This document shows, piece by piece, positions 9,441-19,795 of a DNA stretch of 47,091 nt. Position 1 is the stretch's first letter; every line of letters starts with the position of its first letter. Under the pieces are notes generated by a model. The model had not been told where the DNA came from and did no database searches. It saw nothing but the letters and a program-made list of their open reading frames with translations. Position numbers and translations under genes: made by a program. This DNA is from Chara braunii (taxonomy: Eukaryota > Streptophyta > Charophyceae > Charales > Characeae): NCBI GenBank assembly GCA_003427395.1, contig BFEA01000067.1:2546278-2593368 (forward strand), given 5' to 3'.

Positions 9441-10500
9441 TACAGCGCGGAGAACAGGGGTTGCATATGACAGGGCTGCGGAGATCTTGCCACGGATGTT
9501 GTCGCCATCTCATCCGTGGCTCAGTTATTGTTCCTTGTGCTTCTTCCTGATGATCCGTCTTCTCCTACCCCTTGTTCGAACTTCCGTACAAGACAAAAAG
9601 TTGCAATTGAACTTGGCGTCAACATGAACTCTGGCACGATCATCTGTTGATACGCTTGGTTCCTCATTCATCACTCTGTTCTCTCTCTCTCTCTCTCTCC
9701 TTCTCTGCCATAACATGCAATCAGGAGATCGCATAATTTTGGAACCCCCTGCGCGTCACATATGTGACGAACTACTTCTCGAACCTGTGCTATCTTTCGT
9801 ACCCCTTTGGTTCAAATTTTTTCTTGTACCATACCAACCCTACGAATACCCCGTGTGTTTTCTTGATTTTGGGTGCCGTGTTTTTGGCCCCCGTTTTGTC
9901 GGAAGGTTGGTTGATTCTTGGAATTCTGCTTTTTGCAATTCAGGAAATGCACGGGAATTTACACGCGTCTTAGCGAGCGCACTGGGAATTGGGCCCGACA
10001 GTTGGGAATTCCGGGATAAGCGGAACTTCGACGTGTCCTTTTTGTGTGTGAATGTTCTCGGTCTCGTTGGGGAAAACTCTCGGAATTTTGTGGGGATACG
10101 AATAGGCAAAGGACTTTCTTTTCCCTTGTCGCTCTTTCCCGCGCGGATATGGTGATTTCAATTTTGAATTGGTTTATGACGTAGGCAAGCTGTAACTGTT
10201 TCGGTGCCTTTTTTTTCTCTTTGTTGTTGACGACGCTGCGCATGCAAGGCTTTCTCCTCTCTGTCCCCCGCATCGCTCTCTCCCGCGCTCCTTTTTCCTT
10301 CCCCCTCCTCTTTCTCTCTCCTAGTAACTGTTTTTTTCCCTCTCTCTCTCTCTCTCCCGCTCAACTCTTTGCACGCCTATTTCCCCTTTCTTGATCATCT
10401 GAATCTTGGACCCGTCTTGCGCTACTTCTCGCGCCTTTTCTTTTTTCGCCCTTCGAGCAAAGCTTGTGAAGTCCGGTCGATCCTTCGATTACTCTCGCCC
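9441..10500. other. Non-coding internal region of the LTR element
   Basis: No convincing ORF. It holds CT-rich tracts at 9678-9700 and 10338-10357 and AT-balanced sequence between them. It lies between the accessory ORFs and the promoter-like block, so it could contain the polypurine tract and the true start of the 3' LTR. I could not identify either. Confidence 0.5.
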
Positions 10501-10501
10501 A

Positions 10502-10694
10502 CCAATCAGACGCGAGGTACGGTAGGATCTGCCTATTGCGCGACGAGTCTGATTGGCCAATCGCTAAGTCCCGAAGGATCAACATGGCTTTTATTGCGCG
10601 CTTCTCTTCAAGTCTTCTCCTCCTGCTTCTCTTCTTACACTTCGACTTTCCCCCTGCATTCTCTCTCCCTTGTCTCCTTCCTCGCCACTATAAA
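10502..10694 (+). promoter_or_regulatory. Candidate RNA polymerase II promoter (CCAAT boxes, TATA)
   Basis: CCAATCAGAC (10502-10511) and GTCTGATTGG (10547-10556) form a perfect 10-bp inverted repeat, each arm carrying a CCAAT box. The second overlaps the palindrome GATTGGCCAATC (10551-10562). A TATA box (CACTATAAATTC, TATAAA at 10689-10694) lies about 130 bp downstream. If the 3' LTR is longer than the 623-bp match, this is its U3 promoter. It could also belong to unrelated sequence. Confidence 0.5.
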
Positions 10695-11870
10695 TTCTGC
10701 AAACGCGCCCGCAAATCTCTCTTACGTTCTCAACTCCTGAGCCAGCTTCCGGGAAGCAGTGGCTAGGCAGAGTGTTTGATGCGAGTCGGAAAGTCCTGTC
10801 GGGCTGTCGATAGGCTGGCCGGTTGCGCGCTTGATCGCCACGACGGACTGTGGGATCTGGGCGAACCGCGTCGAGTTTACGTCAGCGGGGTGACGATCGT
10901 AGTGGTGGGAGTTAGCACGCGGCGTCCGGGATCGTCGGTGCGGGCATGAGGACCGATTGATTGGAGTTGAGTGGGTGATTGGCCCGGGGCCATATTGGAA
11001 TTAACGACGAATGCGCCTTTGTTGTTGCGGATCCTTATCTCGGGCGTGAGTNTACGGCNGCAACGCCGAACTTCCTCTTTTCGGATCTTGTCATCTTCTA
11101 TCTCGATATTCCTCCCTCGTCTCCTTCTCTCTCCTCTATCTTTAAATGATGATGTGTCTCGACGTTTGTCTCTCTCTCTCGGATGGGAATGAATCTGTGT
11201 GCTTTCCTCAGTGAAAGAACTTCTTTCGGAACTCTTCCATTAGTTTCCTGGGTAATCCCCAGATGTCGAGGAATTGATCCTCTTGCCTTGTGAACGGTGG
11301 ATGCGTGTGTACAATTCCCTCGATTGATTTTTGACTTGTATACCTCTGTCATTTTCGCACCTCCCACAGTGAATGTATGTATGAAGATACGCGTCTTTTT
11401 GTGTTGATTAGACGCAGCCCTTGGCGGGACTTTGTCCGAGAATGCAAGAGTATTTAGATCTGTAGTTCTGAATGCGCTGCGCATACCATTTGCCTTATGC
11501 TGCACGACATCTGCAACCGATCTACAGGGCAGCCTCGAGAAACCAGGCGCCCGGAGATCAACGCCGCGGTGGCTTACGAAACCTGAGTCGCGGGCTGGTC
11601 CATCAGTTACCTACATGATCCAGTTGATGAGTGTTTTTTCTCTCTCTCGTGATTGGAAAGGATTGATTGGTGGTTGCGCGAGTGTTTCTTGTCTTTCTGT
11701 GATGACGTCTCGGAGTTTTTGCAATTGATTGACATGTGGACTTACAAGCACCCTTCGATCGGGCGTCAGCCTCCCGTACCTCCCGTATCAACACGACCTT
11801 TTCCTTACAACGAGGAAAGGACACGTGTATGCGAGTGGGACGTACGAGAAGATGTCGCACGAATCGGTAA
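10695..11870. other. Gene-free stretch before the 3' LTR repeat
   Basis: No supportable ORF. Two single Ns lie at 11052 and 11059. The block after the TATA box is GC-rich and stop-dense (a leader-like region), and later parts are balanced in composition. A short purine run (AACGAGGAAAGG, ~11810) lies about 50 bp before the repeat and is a weak polypurine-tract candidate. Confidence 0.4.
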
Positions 11871-12494
11871 ACAATATTACTTTCCTCCCGAAAATCGTTG
11901 CTCTGGATTTGTGGATGCTGGATTCGTCATTATCGAAACGCACTTTCCACCCTACTCAATATTGCTCCCCTTTAACGAGCTGATCGTCATTTTGTGGACG
12001 GCAGTGGCGCCCCGTTGGCCTTGAACCCGGTACACAGAGTGCCAGCGTTTTGATCGCTACGAAGCAAAGGGCTTCCACTACCGAGTACGGAGTGAAGACG
12101 AGCATAAGGAAAGAGCCACGCGGCTGAGACCCTCCACGTCAGATTCAGAACTGACAAGTGAACGACGGCGGGATTTGATACGAAAACGAGACACGCGAAG
12201 CGTGCCAAAGCCCTTCCGCTCTAAACAACGGGCCGTAGCACGGCGGGAAGCTCGACAATTTTTTTTGGATTGAATTTGGATTTTTCTTTTTTCGCGCCGT
12301 GCTCGCGCGCGCATTTTGCGACGTGAGAAAGCAACCGAATTACTTCATCGGACCAACACGGGGGATTTCAGTTCCGTCTGTGTCCCCACACTCAATTTCC
12401 AAAAATCCTTGGCACACCCCATCTTGATGTTTTTCTGGGCCTCTTTCCGCACATCTAGCACTCCGAACGAAAGACAGCACAGGGCGTGAGGTTG
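11871..12494 (+). repeat. 3' LTR (matched part)
   Basis: It is the partner of 478-1100, with scattered substitutions. Right after it the sequence changes from the element's primer-binding site to coiled-coil coding sequence of a different element, so this is the right edge of the retrotransposon. Confidence 0.8.
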
Positions 12495-13320
12495 AGCGTC
12501 ACAGGGATGCCAAGATGAAGGAAGAAGAAGAGAAGAAGAAAAAATTGAAGAAGGAAAAAGATAGGAAAGAACAATGGTGGATGGAACGTGAACGTCTTGT
12601 GGAGGAGATGGGAGCACGCCTTGATAAGCGGCTGGAGAAAGTTTGTCCAACTGACTCCAACATTGAAAGACAAGGAAGACGTAAGAACCTACTCTAATGA
12701 TGAGTTGGCTCAATTGAAGAAGGAGAATGCGAAGTTAAAAAAATTATTGCTTGGAGAAGAAATGGTGACGAACAAGATAGAATGATGCGGCTGCAGCGCA
12801 AAATTCTCGGATCTGCGGAGACAAGCCGCTGAGAAAAAGTCTGCAGAAGATGATATTTTCACATTACGACAAGAAATTGATCAGCTGAGGGGAACGTCGG
12901 AACAACACTCGTCAAGACAAATTTTGAATAAAAAATTTTCGGACTTAAAGTCGAGATCAGACTGTTGAGAGGGCAAAGTCCCGAAGCTAAGGAGGAGGTC
13001 AAGTTGTGGAAAGGTGAAGCGTTAAGACCTGGAAACAAACGGGGTAGATGCATTGTTGTTACCCCGACTGCTCGGTGAGAGGTTCACCAAAACCTAGGTG
13101 GACGGATAACCTATGTGATATGGATAAATGGAAATAAGAGTGCCCTTAAGACGAAGGAGAAACATCGAGCAGCAAGTTTCGAGGCCTAAGTGCTAAAAGA
13201 GAAACATGCTAATGCAGAGGCGGAGGTCATGAAACTTCACGAGAAGATGGGTTAATTGTCGGTTGTTCATGCTCCAGACAAAATTGAGGGTGAAGGAACT
13301 AATATGAAATCAAGGTTAGA
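12494..13320 (+). pseudogene. Coiled-coil N-terminal region of the Penelope-like ORF
   Basis: The sequence is Lys/Glu-rich and heptad-like (RHRDAKMKEEEEKKKKLKK, then NDELAQLKKENAKLKKLL after a frame change near 12660). Further coiled-coil fragments (EDDIFTLRQEIDQLRG; EAKEEVKLWKGEALRPGNK) are spread over all three frames with stops. Coding sense can be followed to about 13320. It is probably a dimerisation or scaffolding region. The open start at 12494 directly after the LTR implies that the original beginning is missing. Confidence 0.65.
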
Positions 13321-13327
13321 AGCAGTG

Positions 13328-13912
13328 GGTAGCTGTTCTGTCTAAAAAAGCAAGAAAGTTACTCCAGTGAGAGAGGGGGGGGGCAGGGTTAATGGAGTCG
13401 CGGAAGTCAACAAAAGGTATGCCTTCATTGAGGAGCAGAAGAAGTCGCTTCGTCAGTACAAGAAGTCTGGGTTGGAAATTTTGTGCAAGAAGGCGGGCTT
13501 GAAACTTGGAACGGTTGAACCCATGATTACTAAGATAGTTGAGGACCGAGCACGCCGAGCAGATAAAGCGTTCGTGAAACGCAAGGAAAAGGAAAAAGAG
13601 GCGGTCATTGTGAAAGTTTCAAGCGACTCGCCATCCAAGAATGAGGTGTCCACGAATGACGACGATCGCTTAGTCCAAGTTAGTCGAACTCTAGGATGGT
13701 CCCCCGGACGCGATGATTTGTGGAAGTGGGCTTGCTACTGTAGAGATTTGAGAAGTTGGTACGTTCCTCTTTCTTATTCTTCCTCGGTTACGTCCGACGG
13801 TATCTGTGCTCCGCCGAGTCGGACATGGAGTGAGAATACGGATCCTTGTTTGTTCTATTTGCGGGATAAGGAATTTAACACTTTCTTTAGAAAAAGATTG
13901 TTATTGGTTTGA
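13328..13912 (+). pseudogene. SAP-like DNA-binding region of the Penelope-like ORF
   Basis: This is an open frame of about 190 codons. The segment KKSGLEILCKKAGLKLG at about 13459-13509 has the spacing of a SAP helix-extension-helix motif (LK..CK..GLK..G). A charged linker and a Ser/Trp-rich part follow. SAP motifs bind DNA non-specifically, often at matrix-attachment AT-rich DNA. It joins the GIY-YIG domain after a one-base frame change near 13910. The SAP call rests on pattern only. Confidence 0.55.
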
Positions 13913-14577
13913 TTCTGGCAGATTGCATTCCATGGGTGGAAAATTTGATGAATTACTTAGACGAGTTGCTCCTTACTCATTTCGACTTTGAAGAATACGA
14001 GGGTCCACTGGTTTACGTTTTAGTCTCTTTGTGGTCAAGGCACATCTATGTCGGATCAACGGCGTGGTCTCTTCCTATCTGCTGGAATGAACATGTATAC
14101 CGTTGTTTGAATCAGGATGTTGTCTAGAAAGGGAGGTGTAATCAGAGACTGTACTCCTGATTCCGAAGATGCGAGATTGGACAATATGTGAGTATTCTGC
14201 TCTGTCGTTGTAGAGAGGAGGATCTTTTGGACGTTGAAAGCAATTTGATCTGCTTAATTAACTTGCATTTGAATTTTCGTGGCACGAAGCGGCGTAATAA
14301 GCGTAGACGACTTGGAAAAAGGGAGAGATGTAAGAAAGAAATTGTGGAAGGACGGAAGTTGTGCCGACAAGAGATTTGTACACAATGTCATATGATTTTA
14401 GATTCAACAAAGGGGCATGTGACGTCATCATTGATCCAATTATTGGATCGTTGCAATGAGCGAGTTCCTAGTTCTGTGAGGGTGATCTGCGCTGGTAGTG
14501 AGCGCTTACTTGATAACTGGAAGATTGTAAACCGAAAATATATGATCTCGGTAAATATTGAATTTGTGAAAATATAA
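13909..14577 (+). pseudogene. GIY-YIG endonuclease domain of the Penelope-like ORF
   Basis: The first half holds LVYVLVSLWSRHIYVGSTAW (about 14008-14067), in which VY...YVGST matches the GIY...YIG core with the usual ten-residue spacing. WNEH follows where RxxxH is usual. After two in-frame stops (TAG 14125-14127, and a TGA near 14158) the same frame continues with LLDVESNLICLINLHLN, which supplies the conserved catalytic Glu and the Asn of the family, then a basic RRNKRRR stretch. Near the end two CXXC-like cysteines (CRQEICTQC) may be a zinc site. This nuclease would nick the target for primed reverse transcription. It lies before the RT. Confidence 0.8.
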
Positions 14578-15514
14578 CAAAACTACAAAACCTAACATTT
14601 TTATAGAATGAAAAAATTAAAGTTAAACATTTATTTTTGACACATAAAAGATGGCCTTTTTAACCGTTTCCCGAGAAAAACGACAAAATATGGGTAAAAA
14701 TTCTAGTGATTCTCAAAATATGCAAGAAAATAATTTCCAGCAAAGTTCATGTTATAAGACTATAAGTTGTTCTCAGTAGATTGACAAAAAGCATAGCTCA
14801 AACAAGACAATGTTTAAGGACTGCAATACGAACTCGAAAAATGTTAAAAAAAAACAATTTCAATGAATACTCATTTATAGAACTATAAGTCGTTTTCAAC
14901 AGTTTGGTAAAAAACAAGCTTTGCGAAAACTTGTTTATAGGACTATAAATTATATTTAAGTTCGTTTCTAATTTATCTGTAAAAACCTCTAAAAAAAATA
15001 TATGTTATGTAAAAGAGAAATTCAAACAACTTTTGCTTGGGAGACATTTTTAATTTTTCGCCAACCACGATTTAAAATTAAAAAATAAAAAAATATTTTA
15101 ATAAAAAAAACTAAAAAACAATGTATTCGTCCATACATGAAAAAACATATCCAAATGAACATATTCGTGAGCAGGAGAGCATTTGTGCATTTTTGGGAAA
15201 CCCCCGAATAGGTTTGTTATGCTACATACCTTATAGAACTATAAATATGATTTTTAAAGATAAACAAAAAACGAGGATGTTTCAGTTCCTTGACAAACGG
15301 TGCTTTGCAAGGTAGTGATTTTTCTTTTAAAAACTTGCTTATCTCCTCACCACTTCCAGTGGTTTTGAAAAAGTACATTTCTATTATTTTTTTGTGGTTA
15401 ATTTACTTCACATAAAATTTTGTTCATGTAGGAGGCTTGAAAAATGTACTCTAAAAATCTTTAAAAATTTTCGTGCAAACCTAACAATTTTTTTGGTTAG
15501 GTTTTCACGAATCC
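14559..15514. mobile_element. Inverted-repeat (MITE-like) insertion, single copy
   Basis: The ~956-bp AT-rich block interrupts the Penelope ORF. Its right end reads GTTTTCACGAATCC (15501-15514) and its left end is a worn inverse of it (GAATTTGTGAAAAT, ~14560). Internally, TTATAGNACTATAA-type palindromes recur at about 14753, 14873, 14935 and 15231. The block is homologous to each arm of 16897-18784. It has no coding capacity, so it is non-autonomous. A GTAAAT at 14551 and CAG at 15550-15552 would also allow it to act as an intron, but phase does not clearly match. Confidence 0.75.
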
Positions 15515-15546
15515 ACTGTTGGTAGTGTAAGCGAAAAAAAATTCAG

Positions 15547-16842
15547 ATGCAGATATTCTTAAAAAGAGTAAAGGGTGGTTCGGGCCGGGGAAGTATGTTT
15601 TCTTTTCTGTTATTATCCCTTTCTATTCGAAGTTTCTTGAACTCAAACCTGCTGTTTCCTCCCTGTTGTCTCATCCTCCTTCTCGAATCCGATTGGTCAA
15701 TGGATCTTCGGTGTCTTGGTGTAAGTTTTTTAGCGATTCGATGTTTCTCCGAAAAACGATCTAGAACCCTGTTAAGGTTGTTTATCTCTTGGACTATTCG
15801 TCGATGCTTTAATATTAACGTGAGACGAAAGTTGTTGATTCATGTGACTTATGATCACCGTTTGAATAAAACTGACATTCGAAACTTCTTCTCTGACCTG
15901 GTCAAGAGGGCTGAGGTCGATGGATACTAGAAAGGGATGGTGATTCGACGGCTTCACGTTGTGTGGTTGAAAAATAAAGGTATTGGGGAGCTCATTTTTA
16001 ATTTTAGGCTTTATGTGAAAGGGCCGGAATTTTTGTGCTCTTGTTTCTTGTATGATGACAAACTTGCTGGAATTGAAGGACACGTGTGTTGTCGATTGAA
16101 TAAATGTAAGGTTGCCCCTTGGTGGCTTCACAATAATAGAAATGTGCCGGTTCCGAGTGGTCGCGATATTTTGAGGCGCCTGTTTGTGGAGTTGAAAAAT
16201 CCGATGAGTACTCTGAAATTTGCTTTACCAAATTCCGAGCAGGTGGATGTGGTCGACTGTCTGAATCGGAGTAATGTTAATAAGAATCGTACGTGTTCCG
16301 AGGAAGAAGTGTTGAAGTGGAAGACGAGGTTTCATAGGTTGGTTTGTGTTCCTATCGACCACAACCCGGAAGATACTTTTGTTTATTGTACGACAACCTA
16401 TCATTTATGTTTGAAGAAGTTGTTTCTGGACAAGGAAGGTTTCGAGGAAGTTCATACATTAGAGGAGAGCCTTATCTGTGAAATGTCAGTGAATTATATG
16501 AAGAATGGATTAAACTTCTTTGCTGGATGAGATAAGAAGGGGAGCTTGGGCAATGCATATTATGCAACTCCCAACCATTAAGATATTACAAGGTAAAGAC
16601 CGCTCTGCCCCTCTTTTTCACAAGTTTTCAGAATTTAGTGTGCGAGGCTGCAGGAAGATGTCGAGAGGATTAAACCAGATGGTCTGGGAACCTCCAAGGA
16701 GATCTCTTTTTAATTTAAAAAGCACGGATCTTCTGGTGAAAAACTTGGAGCATATTAATAAGGACTTGCGTATGAATGATAAACTGTTAATCGCAGCATA
16801 TGATGTGAAAGAAATGTTCAGTAACTTGCCGCATTAGTCTAT
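15547..16842 (+). pseudogene. Penelope-type RT, N-terminal part and motif A
   Basis: Coherent sequence starts in one frame (GWFGPGKYVFFSV, ~15573) and moves to the main frame by about 15820. The VCVPIDHNPEDTFVYC segment (~16345-16392) corresponds to the RT fingers motif that reads PADKN..VV in Penelope RTs. After a frame change near 16525, HIMQLPTIKILQGKD and the 'SRGL' region correspond to the LPKxHK..RPI and SRAL motifs. Motif A is LLIAAYDVKEMFSNLP (~16786-16833), with the catalytic Asp present. A stop (TAG 16837-16839) and the fold-back insertion follow. Assignment rests on motif order and spacing. Confidence 0.75.
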
Positions 16843-16896
16843 TTTGAATGGTTTGCATTGGATCATTGATTTTTGGTTGAGACAAGGAATAACATA

Positions 16897-18784
16897 GGAT
16901 TCGTGAAAACCTAAAAAAATAACGAAATCTATTCAAGATTATGATAGGACGTTTTTCAGGTCTAATAGGGGATTCGTGAAAACTTCACAATCGGAGAAAA
17001 CCTAACATTTCTTATAGAATGAAAAAGTAAAAGTCAAACTCTTATTTTTTACACAAAAAATAGCGTTTTTAATCGTTTTGTGATAAAAGAGGCAAAAAAT
17101 CAGGTGAAAAGTCTAACGTTTCTCAAAATGTGCAAGAAAACCCTTCCTTGCAAAATGCTTTTATAGGACTATAAGTCATTCTGAGTACATTGGCAAAAAA
17201 ACAGAGTTCAAACAAGGTAATTTTTAAGGATGACAAGGCAAACTTGAAAGATGTAAAAAAAAACGTGGTGAATACTCATTTATAGGACTATAAGTCAGTT
17301 TTCGTTGTTAGGTAAAAGTTAAGCTCTGCACAAAATAATTTATAGGACTATAAATCACTTTTGAACTTAATAATAAAACCCTTATCAAAAAATATATGTC
17401 ATTTAAAATAAGAATACAAACAAGTTTTGCCTCGGAGACACCTTGAAATTCTTAGTTAAACACGAGTTTAAAATAAAAATATACAGAAAAAAATTAAAAC
17501 AAACAATAAAAAATAATATATTCGCCCATGTATGGGAAACCATATTCAATCGAACGTATTCACGAATAGGAGAATATGTTTGCGCGTTCGAAAAACCCCC
17601 GAATAAATTCATCGTGCTACACATCTTATAGGACTATAAACACAATTTTTTTGGATAACAAAATTTCAGGATATTTCAGTTCTTAAACCTACGGTGCTTC
17701 ACCAGGTCGTGATTTTCTATGAAAAAAACTGCTTGTTCCTTTGCCCTCTCTAGTAGTTTTGAAAAATTAAATTTTTATTTTATTTTTTGCGGATTTTTCA
17801 CTTCTCGTAGAATTTTGTTCCTAAAGGAGACCTGAAAAACGTACTATCATAATCTTGAATAGATTTCGTGAAAACCTAACAATTTGTTTTGTTAGGTTTT
17901 CACGAATCCTATGTTGTCTCCTCCAGGAACAAAATTCTAAGTGAAGTGAAACATTTACAAAAAAAAGAACAAAAAATTAATTTTCCAGAACTACTGGAGG
18001 GGGCGAGGAAAAAAACGTGTTTTTTCATAAAAAATCACGACCTGGTGAAGCACTGTAGGTTCAAGAACTGAAATATCTTGATTTTTTGTTATCCAAAAAA
18101 ATTGTGTTTATAGTCCTATAAGATGTGTAGCACGATGAATTTATTCGGGGGTTTTTCGAACACGCAAACATATTCTCCTGTTCGTGAATACGTTCGCTTG
18201 AACATGGTTTCCCATACATGGGCGAATATATTATTTTTTATTGTTTGTTTTAATTTTTTTTCTATATTTTTATTTTAAACTCGTGTTTGGCTAAGAATTT
18301 CAAGGTGTCTCCGAGGCAAAACTTGTTTGTATTCTTATTGTAAATGACATATATTTTTTTATAAGGGTTTTATTATTAAGTTCAAACGTGATTTATAATC
18401 CTGTAAATTATTTTGTGCAGAGCTTGGCTTTTACCTAACTGCGGAAACTGACTTATAGTCCTACTATAAATGAGTATTCACCAAAACACGTTTTTTTTAC
18501 ATCTTTCAAGTTTGCCTTGTCATTCTTAAGAATTACCCTGTTTGAACTCTATTTTTTTGCCAATCTACTGAGAATGACTTATAGTCATATAAAAACATTT
18601 TGCAAGGAAGGGTTTTCTTGCACATTTTGAGGAACGCTAGACTTTTCACCTGATTTTTTGCCTTCTTTATCGCAAAACAATTAAAAACGCTCTCTTTTTG
18701 TGTAAAAAATAACAGTTTGACTTTTACCTTTTCATTCTATAAGAAATGTTACGTTCTCTTCGATTGTGAGGTTTTTACGAATCC
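16897..18784. mobile_element. Fold-back insertion: two head-to-head copies of the MITE-like family
   Basis: The ~1.89-kb block starts GGATTCGTGAAAAC (16897-16910) and ends with its near inverse GTTTTTACGAATCC (18771-18784). Its centre is a hairpin at about 17870-17905 (AACCTAAC...GTTAGGTT). Left and right arms are reverse complements over most of ~900 bp each, and both are homologous to 14559-15514. Palindromes of the TTATAGGACTATAA type recur at 17160, 17279, 17339, 17626 and, inverted, at about 18107, 18390, 18453 and 18572. It lies between RT motif A and motif B of the Penelope ORF. No ORF supports an autonomous function. Confidence 0.85.
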
Positions 18785-19590
18785 CCTGTTGAATGCGAAG
18801 AGTTCTAGTAAGGAGCAAGGGAAGGAAACTAAGATGATGAAAGAAAAAAAACAGGAGGGTTGGGAGGTGATTGACTTTCAAGATATCTTTAGCTTTGTGG
18901 AATTTGACTTGGATAATACCTTTGTGCGATGGGTGGGAAAATTATGAGGCAAACGGTGGCATACCTATGGGTAAGTTGTCTAGTCCTGCGATCATCTGCA
19001 TGTTATGTGTCCACTCTAAGGTCACCTTCCTCCTATCTTTGGGGACTAATAGATCCTTAGTACATGAGATTCGTCTAATCAATGTTGTTTCAATTTTCAT
19101 CAAGTTCAAAAAAGGAGATGTGGAGAATGACAAGAAGGTCAGGGGCTTGCTGGAAAAATTTGAACAGTCGTATGATGCTTATCTCTCATTGGGGTGTACT
19201 GGTCGAGCGGACCATTGAAAGTTTTTAGGATGTGTTGTCAAAAATTTTGATCTGTCCATCGGAATCCGAATTGCGGCGATACACAAGAATCAGAATTTTG
19301 TGAGAAAAAGTGGGGTCTCTTTTCAGAATTTACAGGATGCATGTTCCTATGCCAGTTGACAATAGAAGATGGCGGTAATCAACTCTTTCCTGCACAGGAC
19401 AAGGAGGTTTACAAGCATGCCAGACGCAGAGGGGGCATTTTTGTTCTCTCTAAAAGTGAAATAGAGATTACGAGGGTTTTCTTACAACTACTTTGATAAT
19501 TTTTTGAGATGTTTTTCGAAGAAATTCAAAGGGGTTTGGGATGATTAGGTGAGTTATTTAACTAATTAGAGATGAGGTTTTTGGGATCCC
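18785..19590 (+). pseudogene. Penelope-type RT, motifs B, C and thumb
   Basis: The RT resumes with FQDIFSFVEFDLDNTFVRW (~18879-18935), then after one frame change NGGIPMGKLSSPAIICMLCV (motif B, ~18951). In motif C, RLINVVSIFIKF (~19069-19104) stands where R(Y/F)xDDVSIFIKF is expected, so both catalytic aspartates are gone. A thumb-like stretch follows (FLGCVVKNFDLSIGIRI, KNQNFVRKSGVSFQNLQD), again with stops. Together with 15547-16842 this shows that a single RT was split by the fold-back insertion. It is catalytically dead as written. Confidence 0.78.
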
Positions 19591-19610
19591 TTGAACGGGA
19601 GTTAAAGACA

Positions 19611-19795
19611 GGGGGCATTTACTGATGACCGGGGTGATGACCGGGGTGATGACCTTTGTTGAACTAGGGCTGAGTAATACTGTGAAGGTTTTTTTTTCGA
19701 TAACGAGGGGGCATTTGCTGATGACTGGGCTGTTGAACTTGGTTAAATTTGGACTGAGTAATACAATGAAGGTGTTTTTTTTTTATAATGAGGGG
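19611..19795. repeat. Two imperfect ~90-bp tandem repeats behind the Penelope RT
   Basis: Units begin GGGGGCATTT at 19611 and 19707 (period 96) and share CTGAGTAATAC..TGAAGGT plus a T-run. The first also contains a 12-bp triplication (GATGACCGGGGT). They are probably part of the element's 3' end. Confidence 0.65.

Larger units (their letters stand above)
478..12494 (+). mobile_element. Ty3/gypsy LTR retrotransposon with accessory ORFs, degraded
   Basis: Direct repeats of about 623 bp (478-1100 and 11871-12494, an estimated 90-95% identical by eye) enclose, in order, gag, aspartic protease, RT, RNase H, a PHD finger with integrase, and three further ORFs. A primer-binding site directly follows the first repeat. 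Protease before RT, RNase H and integrase is the Ty3/gypsy order. The internal part is unusually long, because about 4.6 kb lies between the integrase and the 3' repeat. Coding regions carry several in-frame stops and a few frameshifts, so this copy is not autonomous. The repeats lack clear TG...CA ends and I found no target-site duplication, so the true LTR may be longer and the 5' copy truncated. Confidence 0.88.

Noticed and set aside
9715-10155. 146-codon ORF in the retrotransposon internal region
   Set aside because: An equally long open frame exists on the other strand and no motif or coding bias is visible.
478-12494. Envelope gene among the accessory ORFs
   Set aside because: No signal peptide, cysteine-rich ectodomain or transmembrane anchor is seen in ORFs A-C.
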